Of a DNA stretch of 64,000 nucleotides, positions 24,534 through 33,579 are shown one piece after another. Every line of letters begins with the position of its first letter. The first letter of the stretch is position 1. The position numbers and the translations under genes are program-made. Source of the DNA: Planctomycetaceae bacterium (GTDB lineage: Bacteria > Planctomycetota > Phycisphaerae > SM23-33); contig JBDKTA010000067.1 in assembly GCA_039680605.1 (NCBI GenBank), forward strand, positions 103,228 through 167,227. Direction: 5' to 3'. The notes below the pieces were generated by a model that was not told the origin of the DNA, made no database searches, and saw only the letters and a list, made by a program, of their open reading frames with translations.

Positions 24534-25327
24534 GGTGTTTTCCCTCCGGCCGCGCCTGCGATCGTGCGAACCGTCACGCCGCGCTGCGCCAGGTACGTCT
24601 TGGTTGCCTCGATGGTGTGCGTGCCGAAGTGAAAGATGCTCGCCGCCAGCGCCGCGTCGGCCTTGCCTGCCGTCAGCACCTGGAAAATGTGCTCCGGGCT
24701 GCCCGCCCCGCCCGAGGCGATCACGGGAATGTCCACCGCCTCGGCCACCGCGCGGGTGATCTCGATGTCGTAGCCAGTCTGCATGCCGTCGGCGTCCATG
24801 ACCGTCAGCAGGATCTCGCCGGCCCCGCGACGCTCCACCTCCTGCGCCCACGCCACCGCCTCCAGGCCCGTGCCGATCCGCCCGCCGTTGACGTGTACCT
24901 CCCACCGCTCGCTGCCGTTGACCTCCACGCGCTTGGGGTCGATCGCCACCACCACGCACTGCGCGCCGAACCGCCGCGACGCCGCCGTGATGAACTCCGG
25001 GTCGCGGACGGCCGCCGAGTTGATCGACACCTTGTCCGCCCCCGCGTTGAGCATGTCGCGGAAGTCCTGGATCGTCCGGATGCCGCCCCCCACCGTCAGG
25101 GGCATGAAGACCTGCTCAGCCGTCGAGTGAACCACGTCGGCAATGATATTGCGGGCCTCGTGGCTGGCGGTGATATCCAGAAACACCAGCTCGTCGGCGC
25201 CCTCGGACTCGTAACGCCGCGCCACCTCCACCGGGTCCCCCGCGTCGCGCAGGTTAAGGAAGTTCACGCCCTTGACCACGCGGCCGCAGTTGACATCCAG
25301 GCAGGGAATAATCCGTTTGGCCAGCAT
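24530..25327 (-). CDS. hisF: Imidazole glycerol phosphate synthase, cyclase subunit
   Basis: 265 residues. HisF forms, together with HisH, imidazole glycerol phosphate and AICAR from PRFAR in histidine synthesis. It starts [20 protein letters not shown]. The catalytic Asp residues are in CLDV near residue 11 and in [13 protein letters not shown] near 135, and phosphate-binding loops are seen ([22 protein letters not shown]). The TIM barrel is complete. GGGAGAG precedes the ATG. No other his gene is near; instead pilT follows with a 4-base overlap. Confidence 0.95.
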   Translation of the reverse strand: MLAKRIIPCLDVNCGRVVKGVNFLNLRDAGDPVEVARRYESEGADELVFLDITASHEARNIIADVVHSTAEQVFMPLTVGGGIRTIQDFRDMLNAGADKVSINSAAVRDPEFITAASRRFGAQCVVVAIDPKRVEVNGSERWEVHVNGGRIGTGLEAVAWAQEVERRGAGEILLTVMDADGMQTGYDIEITRAVAEAVDIPVIASGGAGSPEHIFQVLTAGKADAALAASIFHFGTHTIEATKTYLAQRGVTVRTIAGAAGGKTP

Positions 25328-25350
25328 CCAACTCTCCCGTAAGTGGCCCC

Positions 25351-25379
25351 ATTCTAAGCCCCCGCCCCAGAATCCGCAA
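25351..25379 (-). promoter_or_regulatory. Promoter of the hisF-pilT operon
   Basis: -10 TAGAAT (complement of 25351-25356) and -35 TTGCGG (complement of 25374-25379) are 17 bases apart. The start of hisF is about 24 bases from the -10 box. Confidence 0.5.
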
Positions 25380-25503
25380 CTGTTAGCGAGAAGGACCCGC
25401 CGCATGACGAACGGAAACGTGCAGCGCCCCAGCCTTGGCGAAGGCGCAGGGATGGCGAGGAGGACGAAAAGCATGCACGGAAGGATACGTGTTAATCGGA
25501 AAG

Positions 25504-25523
25504 GCGAGGTTCAAGTACCTCGC
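25504..25523 (-). terminator. Stem-loop at the stop codon of the NACHT gene
   Basis: gcgaggt and acctcgc form a 7-base-pair stem around a 6-base loop that contains the stop codon. On the minus strand it is followed by CTTTCC, so termination would be weak. Confidence 0.4.
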
Positions 25524-27790
25524 ACTTCGATCATTACTGGTTCGGTTGTTGTTGACGGCGAGGCGATGATGCGAAGCACTCGGTCCCGCATCTGTCGCAC
25601 GGGAAGCCAGATTGGTTGGCTTCCGCGAGTGCTTTTCATAACAAAACAATGCCGAGAAAGGGTGGCCAGAACGTCGGGAACCATTCCTCGCAATTCAGGT
25701 GCAAGTCCTCGGAAAAGAGCGTTCTCCTTGCGCCCGCTCACGCTCTGGACAAACAACTTCTTCATGATAGTCAAAGCGACTCTTGCTCCCAGAGCAATCG
25801 GAAGGTCTAACGCTGCGCTTGTTGTCAGAACGCTCCCAGAGAATGATCCAAATGTACAGTTGTTAAATATATCACGAGGTAGATCGCGTTCCCCAGTTCG
25901 ACCTTCGACTTCTGGAATCAGGCAATCATCAAACCTCGGACACTTGGAACTATCGATGTCCGACGGGATCTCAAGGACCTCAACAATACACTCGCTAAAC
26001 TGGTAGGGTGACAAATCCAAACCGTCATCTTCCAGACCAATTCTATCAAAGCATAGGCCTTGGATGCGAATTGTTGTGTTCGTGGATAAGTGCATCTCTT
26101 TGGCGATCAGAAACAAATCAGCAGCAATAGCCCCACAATCAGCCATTCGTTCCATCGCTTTGGCTGCGGCTACTAATTTGCCCGCGTTGAACCCTGTAGT
26201 TGACAGCACGTGAGAGACAAGTGCCGTACCGACTTCACCCAACGTAACTTGTGTGGCAGCTAAGCGTTGCCCGTAGATTCCATATGGATCAACACAAAAC
26301 TTGGCTACTTCTCCAGCACGACAAGCATCAGCAAAATCTCGGTCAACAAAATTGCGAGCATCCTCGGCTATTCCTGCATCTCTACCCAGACCAGGAAGAC
26401 GTTGAAGCACGATCAAGGCTTCATCTGTAGGTGAGAACCCGCACTCAGACTCGAATGCACCTACAATATCTGCAGTTGAGATTGGGCCAACGCCTCCCTC
26501 CTTCCTGCGAGCAACGGTCGCCAGAGACTCCAGTATCGCACGGATATTCGCTCCGGTTACGCCAGATTCAATTCTCGCTTCGCGTTCAGTGACCTCGGTC
26601 AACAGGAAGTCCCACCCTTTAGCTGGATCTGTAAGCGAGGCCCAATTCAACTGCGCTCCGGCCCTTAGTGTACCTGCAAATAGCGTACTCAGAAGTAATG
26701 GCCTTGTCGGAAACCATGCAGGCACTTCTGCCTTAATATCAAACTGCTTCATCAGAGCCAATATCTGAGTCTCAGCAAATTCATCAAGTCGTACGTTATA
26801 CCATTCTCCTGTCTGGCCAATCGCCCGTCTTCGTTCGTCCACCGTGTCAAAGAAATGCTCCCTCCCTGCAATGGCGATTCCGCACTTGGGTGGACCGTCT
26901 CCGATGAGCTGCCGAATCCCAGCCATACTGGCGCTCCGAGCATCGCGCAGTCTTCGCCAAGCACCCTGCAGCCCTGCCGATGAGACCTCGTCAAAGCCGT
27001 CGAGCAGCAGAATGGCATATCCCGCCTTCCAAGCACGAACCAGCTGGCTAGGGGGATCAAAGCCTATGTTTCGTGCATGTCGCTCGATAATCTCGGCGGG
27101 TTCACGTTGCCCCTGATGCTCACGAAGATTGATGTACAGCGGGAACTTAGGTGTCTTATTCAATTCATATCGCTTAGCAAGTCGGCGGTAGAGTTCCCTG
27201 AGCGTCATGCTCTTCCCGATTCCATATTCTCCTAAAATCGTGAAACGCTTTCCCTCAAGCAGTGCCTCCGATAGATCATCAATTGTCGCTGCCTCTGCCA
27301 CATTTTCGACATGTAAACCAACCTCGATATAACCAATATCTGAAACGGCGTTTTGTGCCCGAGGGTCATACACGCTACCGAACTTGTGGCTAGAGCGCTG
27401 CTGCAAATAAGAACGAGCATCAACAAGCGCAGATTGGAACTGCGAGAAGGAAACCACGTTAAACAAGTTATCTGGAGAACCTTTGATTTCCTTTCGACAG
27501 GCACGTTGCTCCGCAGTCGGCTCCTCCAACGTGACAAACCAGCACTTGATTGCACGATCTTGATGTGATGATCGATACTTCTTGTACAGGTCAAACAGTT
27601 TCTTCAAGTCGTGCTGCGCCTTGGCTTTGGAACGTGAAGTGGTGCACTCAAGCAAATGGACGCATTCTTCCGTAAGAAAAATCCCATCACGCTCTCTTGC
27701 CCCTACCATTTCAGCGCCACCCATAGCGGCTTGCGGCCAACGCAATCGTGCAAGACGCCTCACTTCCTGCTCGAAGTCATATGGATCCAT
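25511..27790 (-). CDS. Nuclease-NACHT NTPase, candidate anti-phage defence protein
   Basis: 759 residues. The N-terminus looks like a restriction-endonuclease fold: FEQEV, RDG (D35) and HLLECTTSRSKAKAQHD with E48, then a helical part with WFVTLEEPTAEQR. A NACHT-type NTPase follows: Walker A GEYGIGKS (K193), PLYINLREH, Walker B AILLLDGFDEVSSAG (D264, D267, E268) and IAGREHFF. The C-terminal half has no clear repeats. In known bacterial NACHT systems the C-terminal part senses the phage and the N-terminal nuclease acts. I prefer the ATG at 27790, 7 bases after GGAG. The gene is visibly AT-richer than its neighbours, stands alone and was probably acquired by transfer. Confidence 0.75.
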   Translation of the reverse strand: MDPYDFEQEVRRLARLRWPQAAMGGAEMVGARERDGIFLTEECVHLLECTTSRSKAKAQHDLKKLFDLYKKYRSSHQDRAIKCWFVTLEEPTAEQRACRKEIKGSPDNLFNVVSFSQFQSALVDARSYLQQRSSHKFGSVYDPRAQNAVSDIGYIEVGLHVENVAEAATIDDLSEALLEGKRFTILGEYGIGKSMTLRELYRRLAKRYELNKTPKFPLYINLREHQGQREPAEIIERHARNIGFDPPSQLVRAWKAGYAILLLDGFDEVSSAGLQGAWRRLRDARSASMAGIRQLIGDGPPKCGIAIAGREHFFDTVDERRRAIGQTGEWYNVRLDEFAETQILALMKQFDIKAEVPAWFPTRPLLLSTLFAGTLRAGAQLNWASLTDPAKGWDFLLTEVTEREARIESGVTGANIRAILESLATVARRKEGGVGPISTADIVGAFESECGFSPTDEALIVLQRLPGLGRDAGIAEDARNFVDRDFADACRAGEVAKFCVDPYGIYGQRLAATQVTLGEVGTALVSHVLSTTGFNAGKLVAAAKAMERMADCGAIAADLFLIAKEMHLSTNTTIRIQGLCFDRIGLEDDGLDLSPYQFSECIVEVLEIPSDIDSSKCPRFDDCLIPEVEGRTGERDLPRDIFNNCTFGSFSGSVLTTSAALDLPIALGARVALTIMKKLFVQSVSGRKENALFRGLAPELRGMVPDVLATLSRHCFVMKSTRGSQPIWLPVRQMRDRVLRIIASPSTTTEPVMIEVRGT

Positions 27791-28111
27791 GGCCATACTC
27801 CTTTATCTGCGGACATCACCCTTTAGTGGCTTCTGCTGTTAAAACCCATCGCCGTCAAAGGCGATAGGGGTAAACTGCCTGCTCAAACACGATAGGCTTA
27901 TCGAGATCGCCAAACGTTTTGGGCTATCCCCAGCGACACATGACACAGTTGATGCGCTGGTCGGTTCCCTAGCAAGCACTCGATTATACCGGGGCAGACA
28001 CAGTGGCGGCAAGATTTGAGTCAGTCATTTTGAGCCATTTCCCGCACCTACTGATAAAGTCGGTTTGCGATTTGCGTGGTGACCGGCACCGGGCTGTTAT
28101 GACCTTTGCCG
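27791..28111. other. Intergenic region before the NACHT gene
   Basis: About 320 bases between the start of the NACHT gene and the stop of the HD-GYP gene. A small palindrome (atcgccgtcaaaggcgat near 27848) lies about 60 bases before the gene. I see no further gene or clear promoter. Confidence 0.4.
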
Positions 28112-29311
28112 CTAGTTCGCTGACTTGGCAAGCAACGGGTAACTCGCCAGGGTTTCGTCGAGCGAGGCGAGAAAGGCCGCCGTTACGTCGGGGGCGAAGT
28201 GTCTGCCGGTGTCGCCTCGGACGATCTCCAGGGCCGTGTCCAGGCTGCAGGCGGCCTTGTAGCAGCGGCGGTTGACGATGGCGTCGAAGACGTCCGCCAG
28301 GGCGACGATCCTGGCCGCCAGCGGGATGGCCTCCGCGGCCAGGCCGCCGGGATAGCCCTTGCCGTCCCAGCGCTCGTGATGGCACAGGGCGATATCGCGG
28401 GCCATGCTGAGCACCTCGTCCTGCGGTTCGGACAGGATCTGCGCCCCGATCACGGTATGACGCTGCATGATCTGGCGCTGGTCGGTCGTGAGGTAGTCGG
28501 GCTTGAGCAGAATGGCGTCAGGGATCGCCACCTTGCCCACGTCGTGCATGGGGCTGGCGTACTTGATGAGCGCGACTCCGGCGGCATCGAGGCCCATCGC
28601 GCGGGCGATGATCTCGCTGACCGCGCTGACGCGGCGGATGTGGCTGCCTGTATCGTCGTCGCGGAACTCCGCCACCGTCGAGAGACGAAGGATCGTGTTG
28701 AGGTGCGCCTGGCGAAGACGCTCCTGCAGCACCTCGTTGCTGACGGTGACGGCCGCCACCGACGCCAGGGCCAACACGCCGGCGTTGAGCGAGGCCGGGA
28801 AGGGAGCCACGTCGCCGCGATCGTCACGATGGTTGATCAATTCCAGCACGCCGGCGCACGAGCCGTCGGGGCACTGCAGCGGAATGGCCAGCATGCTCTG
28901 CGTGCGATAGCCGGTCCGGGCGTCGAAGTCGCGATTGATGTGGAACGGGCTTCCGGCGTCGAGGCGGCTGGTGTCAGGGATATTGAGGATGCGCCCGGTG
29001 GTGGCGACAAATCCGCCCACCGACTGGCACGAGATGGGCATTTCCTGCTGGAGCAGGCAGCGGGCGATCTCGCGGGTGTCGATCACGTCGTTTTGGACAG
29101 CCACGAACCGCAGTGTGCCCGCCCCGGCCAACAGCAAGCTGCCGCCCTCCGCCCGCGTCATGGCCCGAGCCTGGCGCAGGATCGTCTCCATCATTTCGTG
29201 ACGGTCACACGAGACATAGAGCTTCGCCCCAGCCGCCAGCAGCCCCCGCAACGCCTGCAGGTCCTGGTCCAACGACTCCATCACCGACTGTTGAGCAGAA
29301 ACGTCCTTCAT
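28112..29311 (-). CDS. GAF-HD-GYP protein, probable cyclic-di-GMP phosphodiesterase
   Basis: 399 residues. A GAF sensory domain covers about residues 35-190 (EGGSLLLAGAGTLRFVAV, SVGGFVATTGRILNI, SMLAIPLQCPDGSCAGVLEL). The HD-GYP domain follows: FRDDDTGSHIRRV, ASPMHDVGKVAIPD with the HD pair, CHHERWDGKGYPGGL with the GYP motif, and ALADVFDAIVNRR. All metal-binding residues look intact, so hydrolysis of cyclic di-GMP or a related dinucleotide is likely. No DNA-binding or REC domain is present; the GAF domain is the input. GGAGAG precedes two adjacent ATGs. The gene stands alone. Confidence 0.85.
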   Translation of the reverse strand: MKDVSAQQSVMESLDQDLQALRGLLAAGAKLYVSCDRHEMMETILRQARAMTRAEGGSLLLAGAGTLRFVAVQNDVIDTREIARCLLQQEMPISCQSVGGFVATTGRILNIPDTSRLDAGSPFHINRDFDARTGYRTQSMLAIPLQCPDGSCAGVLELINHRDDRGDVAPFPASLNAGVLALASVAAVTVSNEVLQERLRQAHLNTILRLSTVAEFRDDDTGSHIRRVSAVSEIIARAMGLDAAGVALIKYASPMHDVGKVAIPDAILLKPDYLTTDQRQIMQRHTVIGAQILSEPQDEVLSMARDIALCHHERWDGKGYPGGLAAEAIPLAARIVALADVFDAIVNRRCYKAACSLDTALEIVRGDTGRHFAPDVTAAFLASLDETLASYPLLAKSAN

Positions 29312-29637
29312 CATCTCTCTCCGCGCGTAACAAAACCCCATATACTTGCTCGGCGGATTCGCGAGGCGCATTTAGCAACTATTGGTCCAGACGTGCCGGA
29401 AGCACGGGCCGTCCAGGGGCCACAGAGACACTCGTTTTTCTCTCTATCTCTGCGCTGAAGATGCGCTCGCCGTGGCGGAAGGTCTTTGGCTCTCCACCGC
29501 CGCGGCGCCTGAAGGCTGCCGCCTCTGCCAAGCGGGTTGTACGGTGCCCCAAATAGCGCGAGCCCCTGAAGCATTCTCTTGACGAGAAAGCGATTCCTCT
29601 TAGAATATGATTCCTGATCTTCAAGGAGAGAAAGAGA
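29312..29637. other. Intergenic region between the HD-GYP and PEP-CTERM genes
   Basis: 326 bases. It holds one ccacagagacac stretch with a partly matching ctctatctctgcgctg (29418-29460), like the CAGAG repeats elsewhere, and the promoter at 29579-29606. No gene is supported. Confidence 0.5.
29579..29606 (+). promoter_or_regulatory. Promoter, TTGACG-N16-TAGAAT
   Basis: -35 TTGACG at 29579-29584 and -10 TAGAAT at 29601-29606, 16 bases apart, about 30 bases before the start codon of the PEP-CTERM protein. The same two hexamers and spacing precede tRNA-Lys (39510-39537). Confidence 0.6.
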
Positions 29638-30243
29638 ATGAATAGGTTATTTGTTGGAGTCGGGGCAGCGTTCCTGGTCTTCTGTACAGTTCTGCCGCGT
29701 ACCGCAGGAGCATCGATCCTTGCGACATTCACGCGCGTCAGCGACACCGTTGGTCACGTTACCTTGGAAGGGAGCTTTGACTACAGTCCTTTTTGGGCAA
29801 CATGGGGACCTATACAGCGCACCTCGCGAGTCTCTTTTCCTATGGCCTGTTCAGCTTGGCCTACCTCGGTCGACCTCTCTAACTCAACAGTCGTCACCAG
29901 CCAAGGCTATACGCTAGTCAGCGGCACATGGATGGCTCTAGACTATTATGCCTATGAGCCATCGAATGTTTCCAATGGATGGCATAATACGTTTCTGTTG
30001 TACTTCAGCGGGAACAATTCGGCCTATGATACAGTTAGCGGTTCCGTGGATATCACCCTTGTAGCCGGCGAGTGGGCGCCTACGAACACCTCGTGGAACA
30101 TGTACTATGGCTATGACAGCACCGCTACTCCCTGTGTTGTCACGGGCACCTATTCAATCGTTGATGTGCCGGAACCTATGACGCTGGCGGTCCTGGGAGC
30201 GGCTGGCTTAATCCTGCTGAAGCGAAGAGGCCTCTCTTCCTGA
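29638..30243 (+). CDS. PEP-CTERM sorting domain protein
   Basis: 201 residues. It has an N-terminal signal peptide (LFVGVGAAFLVFCTVLPRTAGA), a beta-rich mature part full of Ser, Thr, Tyr and Trp, and the C-terminal sorting signal: VPEPMTLAVLGAAGLILL followed by KRRGLSS, that is the PEP motif, a membrane helix and a basic tail. Exosortase (EpsH family) is expected to process such proteins at the cell surface; no exosortase gene is in the window. A strong AAGGAG precedes the ATG. The base composition is visibly less GC-rich than the flanks. The specific function is unknown. Confidence 0.85.
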   Translation: MNRLFVGVGAAFLVFCTVLPRTAGASILATFTRVSDTVGHVTLEGSFDYSPFWATWGPIQRTSRVSFPMACSAWPTSVDLSNSTVVTSQGYTLVSGTWMALDYYAYEPSNVSNGWHNTFLLYFSGNNSAYDTVSGSVDITLVAGEWAPTNTSWNMYYGYDSTATPCVVTGTYSIVDVPEPMTLAVLGAAGLILLKRRGLSS

Positions 30244-30301
30244 TCAGTTTCCTCTTCAGGGTCAAAACATGTCGCGCGAATCGGCAGGGGTTGATGTAAC
30301 T

Positions 30302-31753
30302 CTAGCGGTATAATCGTCGCAGGAGGCCCAAAAGGCCCACGTCGAACGACGGGCGGTCCAGGCCTCGGGAGAACGTCCACAGGCGCAGCCGCGCCCAGGC
30401 TCGCACGAGCGAGGCGGCAGCGCCTCGGCGGTGCGTGAAGGCCAACTTCGCCAGCATCCCAGCGCGGTCGAGATAGCGTTTGTGGGCGGCGCTGAACCAG
30501 CACAGCTTCGAGCCGCTGTCCCAGTCGTAGGCGATCCACTCTTCCAGGCGCTGCGGCGGGCGCAGGCCCATCCGCACGCACTGCTCGAACATCTCCGTAC
30601 CGGGGTAGGGAATGTACAGCGAGGGCTCGAACATCCGCACGTGCGCCTGGCGACCCAGACGCAGCATCAGCCCCAGCGTCCGCCGCACGTCCCCGCGCGT
30701 CTCCAGCGGAAAACCAAGCATGAAGTGATAGCTGGCGACGAAACCCAGCCGCCGCGCCTTGGCATCGGCGGCCAGGACCTGCTCGACAGTGATGTCCTTG
30801 CGGATCTGCCCCAGCACCGCGTCGCTGCCGCTCTCGACGCCGAAGGTCAGCTCCTCGCAGCCGGCGGACCTCATCAGCGCCAGCAGCTCGTCGTCGAACC
30901 GCAGGAAGGTGTCGATGCGCATGTCGACGTGCCAGGGCAGATTCAGCCGGCGCTCGATGAGCCCGCGGCAGATGTCGCCCACGCGCCGCGCGTCGACGCA
31001 GAAATTGTCGGCCACGAAGTTGATCGACTTGAGATCGTACCGCCCCACCAGTTCATCGACGCCGGCGAGGACCTTGGCCGCCCCGGCGGCGCGCCACCGG
31101 CGGTGATTGAAGGCCGTGTTGTAGCAGAACGCGCAGCGGTTGGGGCAACCGCGGTCGGTGTTGAGATCGAGGCACCGCGCGAACCGCGGCGAGACCTTAC
31201 CCCGCAGATGCACGTAATGCTCAACATCCACCAGGTCGTACGCCGGTTGGGCCAGGGCGTCCATGTCGACGCACGCCCGCGGCGGCGTTCGCACCACTTT
31301 TCCCCCGCGCCGCAGGGCCAGCCCGGCGACATCGTCCAGGGCGGCGCCGCTCTTGAGGCCCCGGGCCAGATCGACGACGACGCCTTCGCCCTCGCCGACG
31401 GCCACCACGTCAACCAGGTCGTTGTCCAGGGTCTGCTCGGGCAGGAGGCTGGCATGGAGGCCGCCCCAGACCACCGGCACGCGGGAGATTTCCTTGACCT
31501 TGCGCGAGAACTCCAGGCTGCCCTTGATCTGATACCCGGTCATCGGCCCGGTGCCGGCAAAGAGCGTCTCAGGCCCGATGGCGGCGGAGAGCTCCTCCTG
31601 CCAGGCGTCGGTGGTGCCGGTGTCGATGAGAGCCACGGAGAAACCCGCCGCACGCAACGCTGCGGCCAGATGCAGCAGCCCCAGCGGCGCTCGAAAGAAC
31701 GACAGCGCCCGAGAGTAATTTTCCATGGCGCGGAAGAGGATGACTTCAGCCAT
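30302..31753 (-). CDS. B12-binding-domain radical SAM protein
   Basis: 483 residues. The N-terminal cobalamin-binding Rossmann domain (about 1-150) reads VILFRAMENY, LGLLHLAAALRAAGF, VALIDTG, VWGGLHASLLPE and VVAVGEGEG. The radical SAM cluster motif is CPNRCAFC (C203, C207, C210). Further motifs are INFVADNFCVDARR, LTFGVESGSDAVLGQIRKDI and YHFMLGFPLETRGD. This is the layout of the BchE/HpnJ/methyltransferase-type class B enzymes, which often act on lipids, hopanoids, cofactors or natural products. The substrate cannot be told; no biosynthetic cluster is near. GGAG precedes the ATG at 31753; the open frame upstream is a palindromic repeat. Confidence 0.88.
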   Translation of the reverse strand: MAEVILFRAMENYSRALSFFRAPLGLLHLAAALRAAGFSVALIDTGTTDAWQEELSAAIGPETLFAGTGPMTGYQIKGSLEFSRKVKEISRVPVVWGGLHASLLPEQTLDNDLVDVVAVGEGEGVVVDLARGLKSGAALDDVAGLALRRGGKVVRTPPRACVDMDALAQPAYDLVDVEHYVHLRGKVSPRFARCLDLNTDRGCPNRCAFCYNTAFNHRRWRAAGAAKVLAGVDELVGRYDLKSINFVADNFCVDARRVGDICRGLIERRLNLPWHVDMRIDTFLRFDDELLALMRSAGCEELTFGVESGSDAVLGQIRKDITVEQVLAADAKARRLGFVASYHFMLGFPLETRGDVRRTLGLMLRLGRQAHVRMFEPSLYIPYPGTEMFEQCVRMGLRPPQRLEEWIAYDWDSGSKLCWFSAAHKRYLDRAGMLAKLAFTHRRGAAASLVRAWARLRLWTFSRGLDRPSFDVGLLGLLRRLYR

Positions 31754-31767
31754 GGGCGTGCTCCGCG

Positions 31768-31820
31768 TGGCACAGACTTTCCAGTCTGTGGCCTCCACAG
31801 CCTGGAAAGGCTGTGCCACC
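31768..31820. repeat. Palindromic CTTTCCAG repeat
   Basis: gtggcacagactttccagtc and cagcctggaaaggctgtgcc are inverted copies that can form a long hairpin between the radical SAM gene and the carboxylesterase gene. It belongs to the same family as 10123-10170 and 34482-34548. Confidence 0.7.
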
Positions 31821-31824
31821 GGGC

Positions 31825-33438
31825 CTAGCGTTCTTCAGGCAATGGGATATTGTCCAGCAGGTTGGATTGCCTGGGATAAAGCCCCTTCTTGAGTTGGGGC
31901 CGGTCGGCGAAGTCCATGTATTGGTCGTTGACGGCATCGTAAGCGGGCCAGTGCGGCAGGTACGGCGCGTTGGGGTTGCCGGTGTTGGCGAAATTAATCC
32001 AGTACGCCATTATACTTTCGGACATCTCGCGATCGGTACTATCGAATTTGTCCCCATTGGCGTGACCGAACACGTACGCGATGTCCAGCCCGTGAAAGGC
32101 CCCCATCTTCGTCTCGACCAGACCCGGCGGCACGCGCGAGAACTGATACAACCAGGCCGCCGCGCCGGCATGGGTCATCGATCGCGCGGCGAAACGCGAC
32201 GGGACGACAAACGCCGCCACCGTCACCAGCTCGTTTCGCGCCTGGTCGGTCGAGTCGTCCTCGTGCAGCGGAAACACCTTCAAGATCGCCTCGGCGGCGT
32301 CGCCGAAATACAGCCTCACGCCGGTGCGGAAACCCACCAGGTCGCGCAGCGGAATGTCCTTGAGAAACAGCGTCCCCTCGTCGGAATTGTTCCCCACCAT
32401 CAGCGGCACGCGGTGCTGGCGCCCCTGGGCGAACATCCTCACCGGATCATCGGGGATCAGCCATCCGTCGATCACCGGGCCGTACCGCGTGCCGCTCTGA
32501 AAAATGCCCACCGCCCCGGGGGATGCGTTGACCACGGCCGAGGCGCTGCGGCGGCGGGCGGCCGCCAGAGGGTCGCCGGACCAGTGGCACCACAACTTCT
32601 TGAATATGTCCTGGCCAAGATCCTCCGCCGATTGGAGACCCTGGAACTTTTCGCGCAGCTTGCGGTTGCGCCCGTGAACGGCGCCGCTCTGGCTGATCGC
32701 GCGATGAAAGAGCCCTTTGGCGGCCGGGCAGATCATCAGGCGGCAGACGTTCATGCCCCCGGCCGATTCGCCGAAGATGGTGACCCGCGTGGGGTCGCCG
32801 CCGAAGACGACGATGTTTCGCTGCACCCACTGCAGGGCGGCGATCTGGTCGAGCAAGCCGTAATTGCCCGAGACGCCCTGGGGCGACTCCTTCGACAGCA
32901 GCGGATGGGCGAGGTATCCCAGCGGGCCCAGGCGGTAGTTGAACGTGACTACGACGGCCCCCCGCCGCGCCAGTTCCCGCCCGTCGTAGGCCCCCGCCGA
33001 GGCGGTTCCGGTCGAGTTGCCGCCGCCGTGGATCCAGACCATCACCGGCAGGGCCCGCTGCACGCGTGACGCGGGCGTGAAGACGTTGAGGTACAGGCAG
33101 TCTTCGCTGACCGGTCCCAGACCCGCGCTCCACCGCGAGGACGGCTGGGGGCACGACGGGCCCAGCGACATGCAGTTGCGCACCTCCTGCCAGGGTTTCA
33201 CCGGCGCCGGAGGCCGCCATCGCAGGTCCCCCACCGGCGGGGCGGCGTAGGGAATGCCCAGAAAGACGCGGCAGTGCTCGTCTTCGATGCCCGACAGCGG
33301 GCCTGAGTCGATCTGCAGCACCACCGGCCAGCGGTATTGACGCTCCGACCGACCGGCGGGCACATCATCGCCGCCGCGCATGCCGCCGGCACAAAGCAAG
33401 ACCACCACACCAGCCAGCAGTGGGCGAAGAATCCCCAT
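31825..33438 (-). CDS. Secreted type-B carboxylesterase
   Basis: 537 residues. A signal peptide (PLLAGVVVLLCAGG) is followed by the full carboxylesterase fold: FLGIPYAAPPVGDLRW near 60, SEDCLYLNVFTPA near 111, PVMVWIHGGGNSTGT (oxyanion hole), and VTIFGESAGGMNV with the nucleophile S225. The acid is probably in NNSDEGTLF and the His in MGAFHGLDIAYVFG. These enzymes hydrolyse carboxylic esters; the natural substrate is unknown. GGGGGAG lies before the ATG. The gene stands alone between two repeats or gaps. Confidence 0.88.
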   Translation of the reverse strand: MGILRPLLAGVVVLLCAGGMRGGDDVPAGRSERQYRWPVVLQIDSGPLSGIEDEHCRVFLGIPYAAPPVGDLRWRPPAPVKPWQEVRNCMSLGPSCPQPSSRWSAGLGPVSEDCLYLNVFTPASRVQRALPVMVWIHGGGNSTGTASAGAYDGRELARRGAVVVTFNYRLGPLGYLAHPLLSKESPQGVSGNYGLLDQIAALQWVQRNIVVFGGDPTRVTIFGESAGGMNVCRLMICPAAKGLFHRAISQSGAVHGRNRKLREKFQGLQSAEDLGQDIFKKLWCHWSGDPLAAARRRSASAVVNASPGAVGIFQSGTRYGPVIDGWLIPDDPVRMFAQGRQHRVPLMVGNNSDEGTLFLKDIPLRDLVGFRTGVRLYFGDAAEAILKVFPLHEDDSTDQARNELVTVAAFVVPSRFAARSMTHAGAAAWLYQFSRVPPGLVETKMGAFHGLDIAYVFGHANGDKFDSTDREMSESIMAYWINFANTGNPNAPYLPHWPAYDAVNDQYMDFADRPQLKKGLYPRQSNLLDNIPLPEER

Positions 33439-33579
33439 CACAACTCCCCCAAATAGTCCGTCACGGCCCCTTGCGCCTATGGCCGGGGGTCTCCTCACTT
33501 TTCCTGGCGATGCCGACCTCCGTATTCTATCCGTCAGAATTCGAAGGCGAAACCCACGTTTTCGATCGGCCGGGGGCGA

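Noticed and set aside
21747..24632. A 961-codon open frame opposite the pilT and PilB-like genes
   Set aside because: It is antisense to two genes with clear motifs; the composition is typical of a GC-rich shadow frame (His, Arg, Gln, Gly excess).
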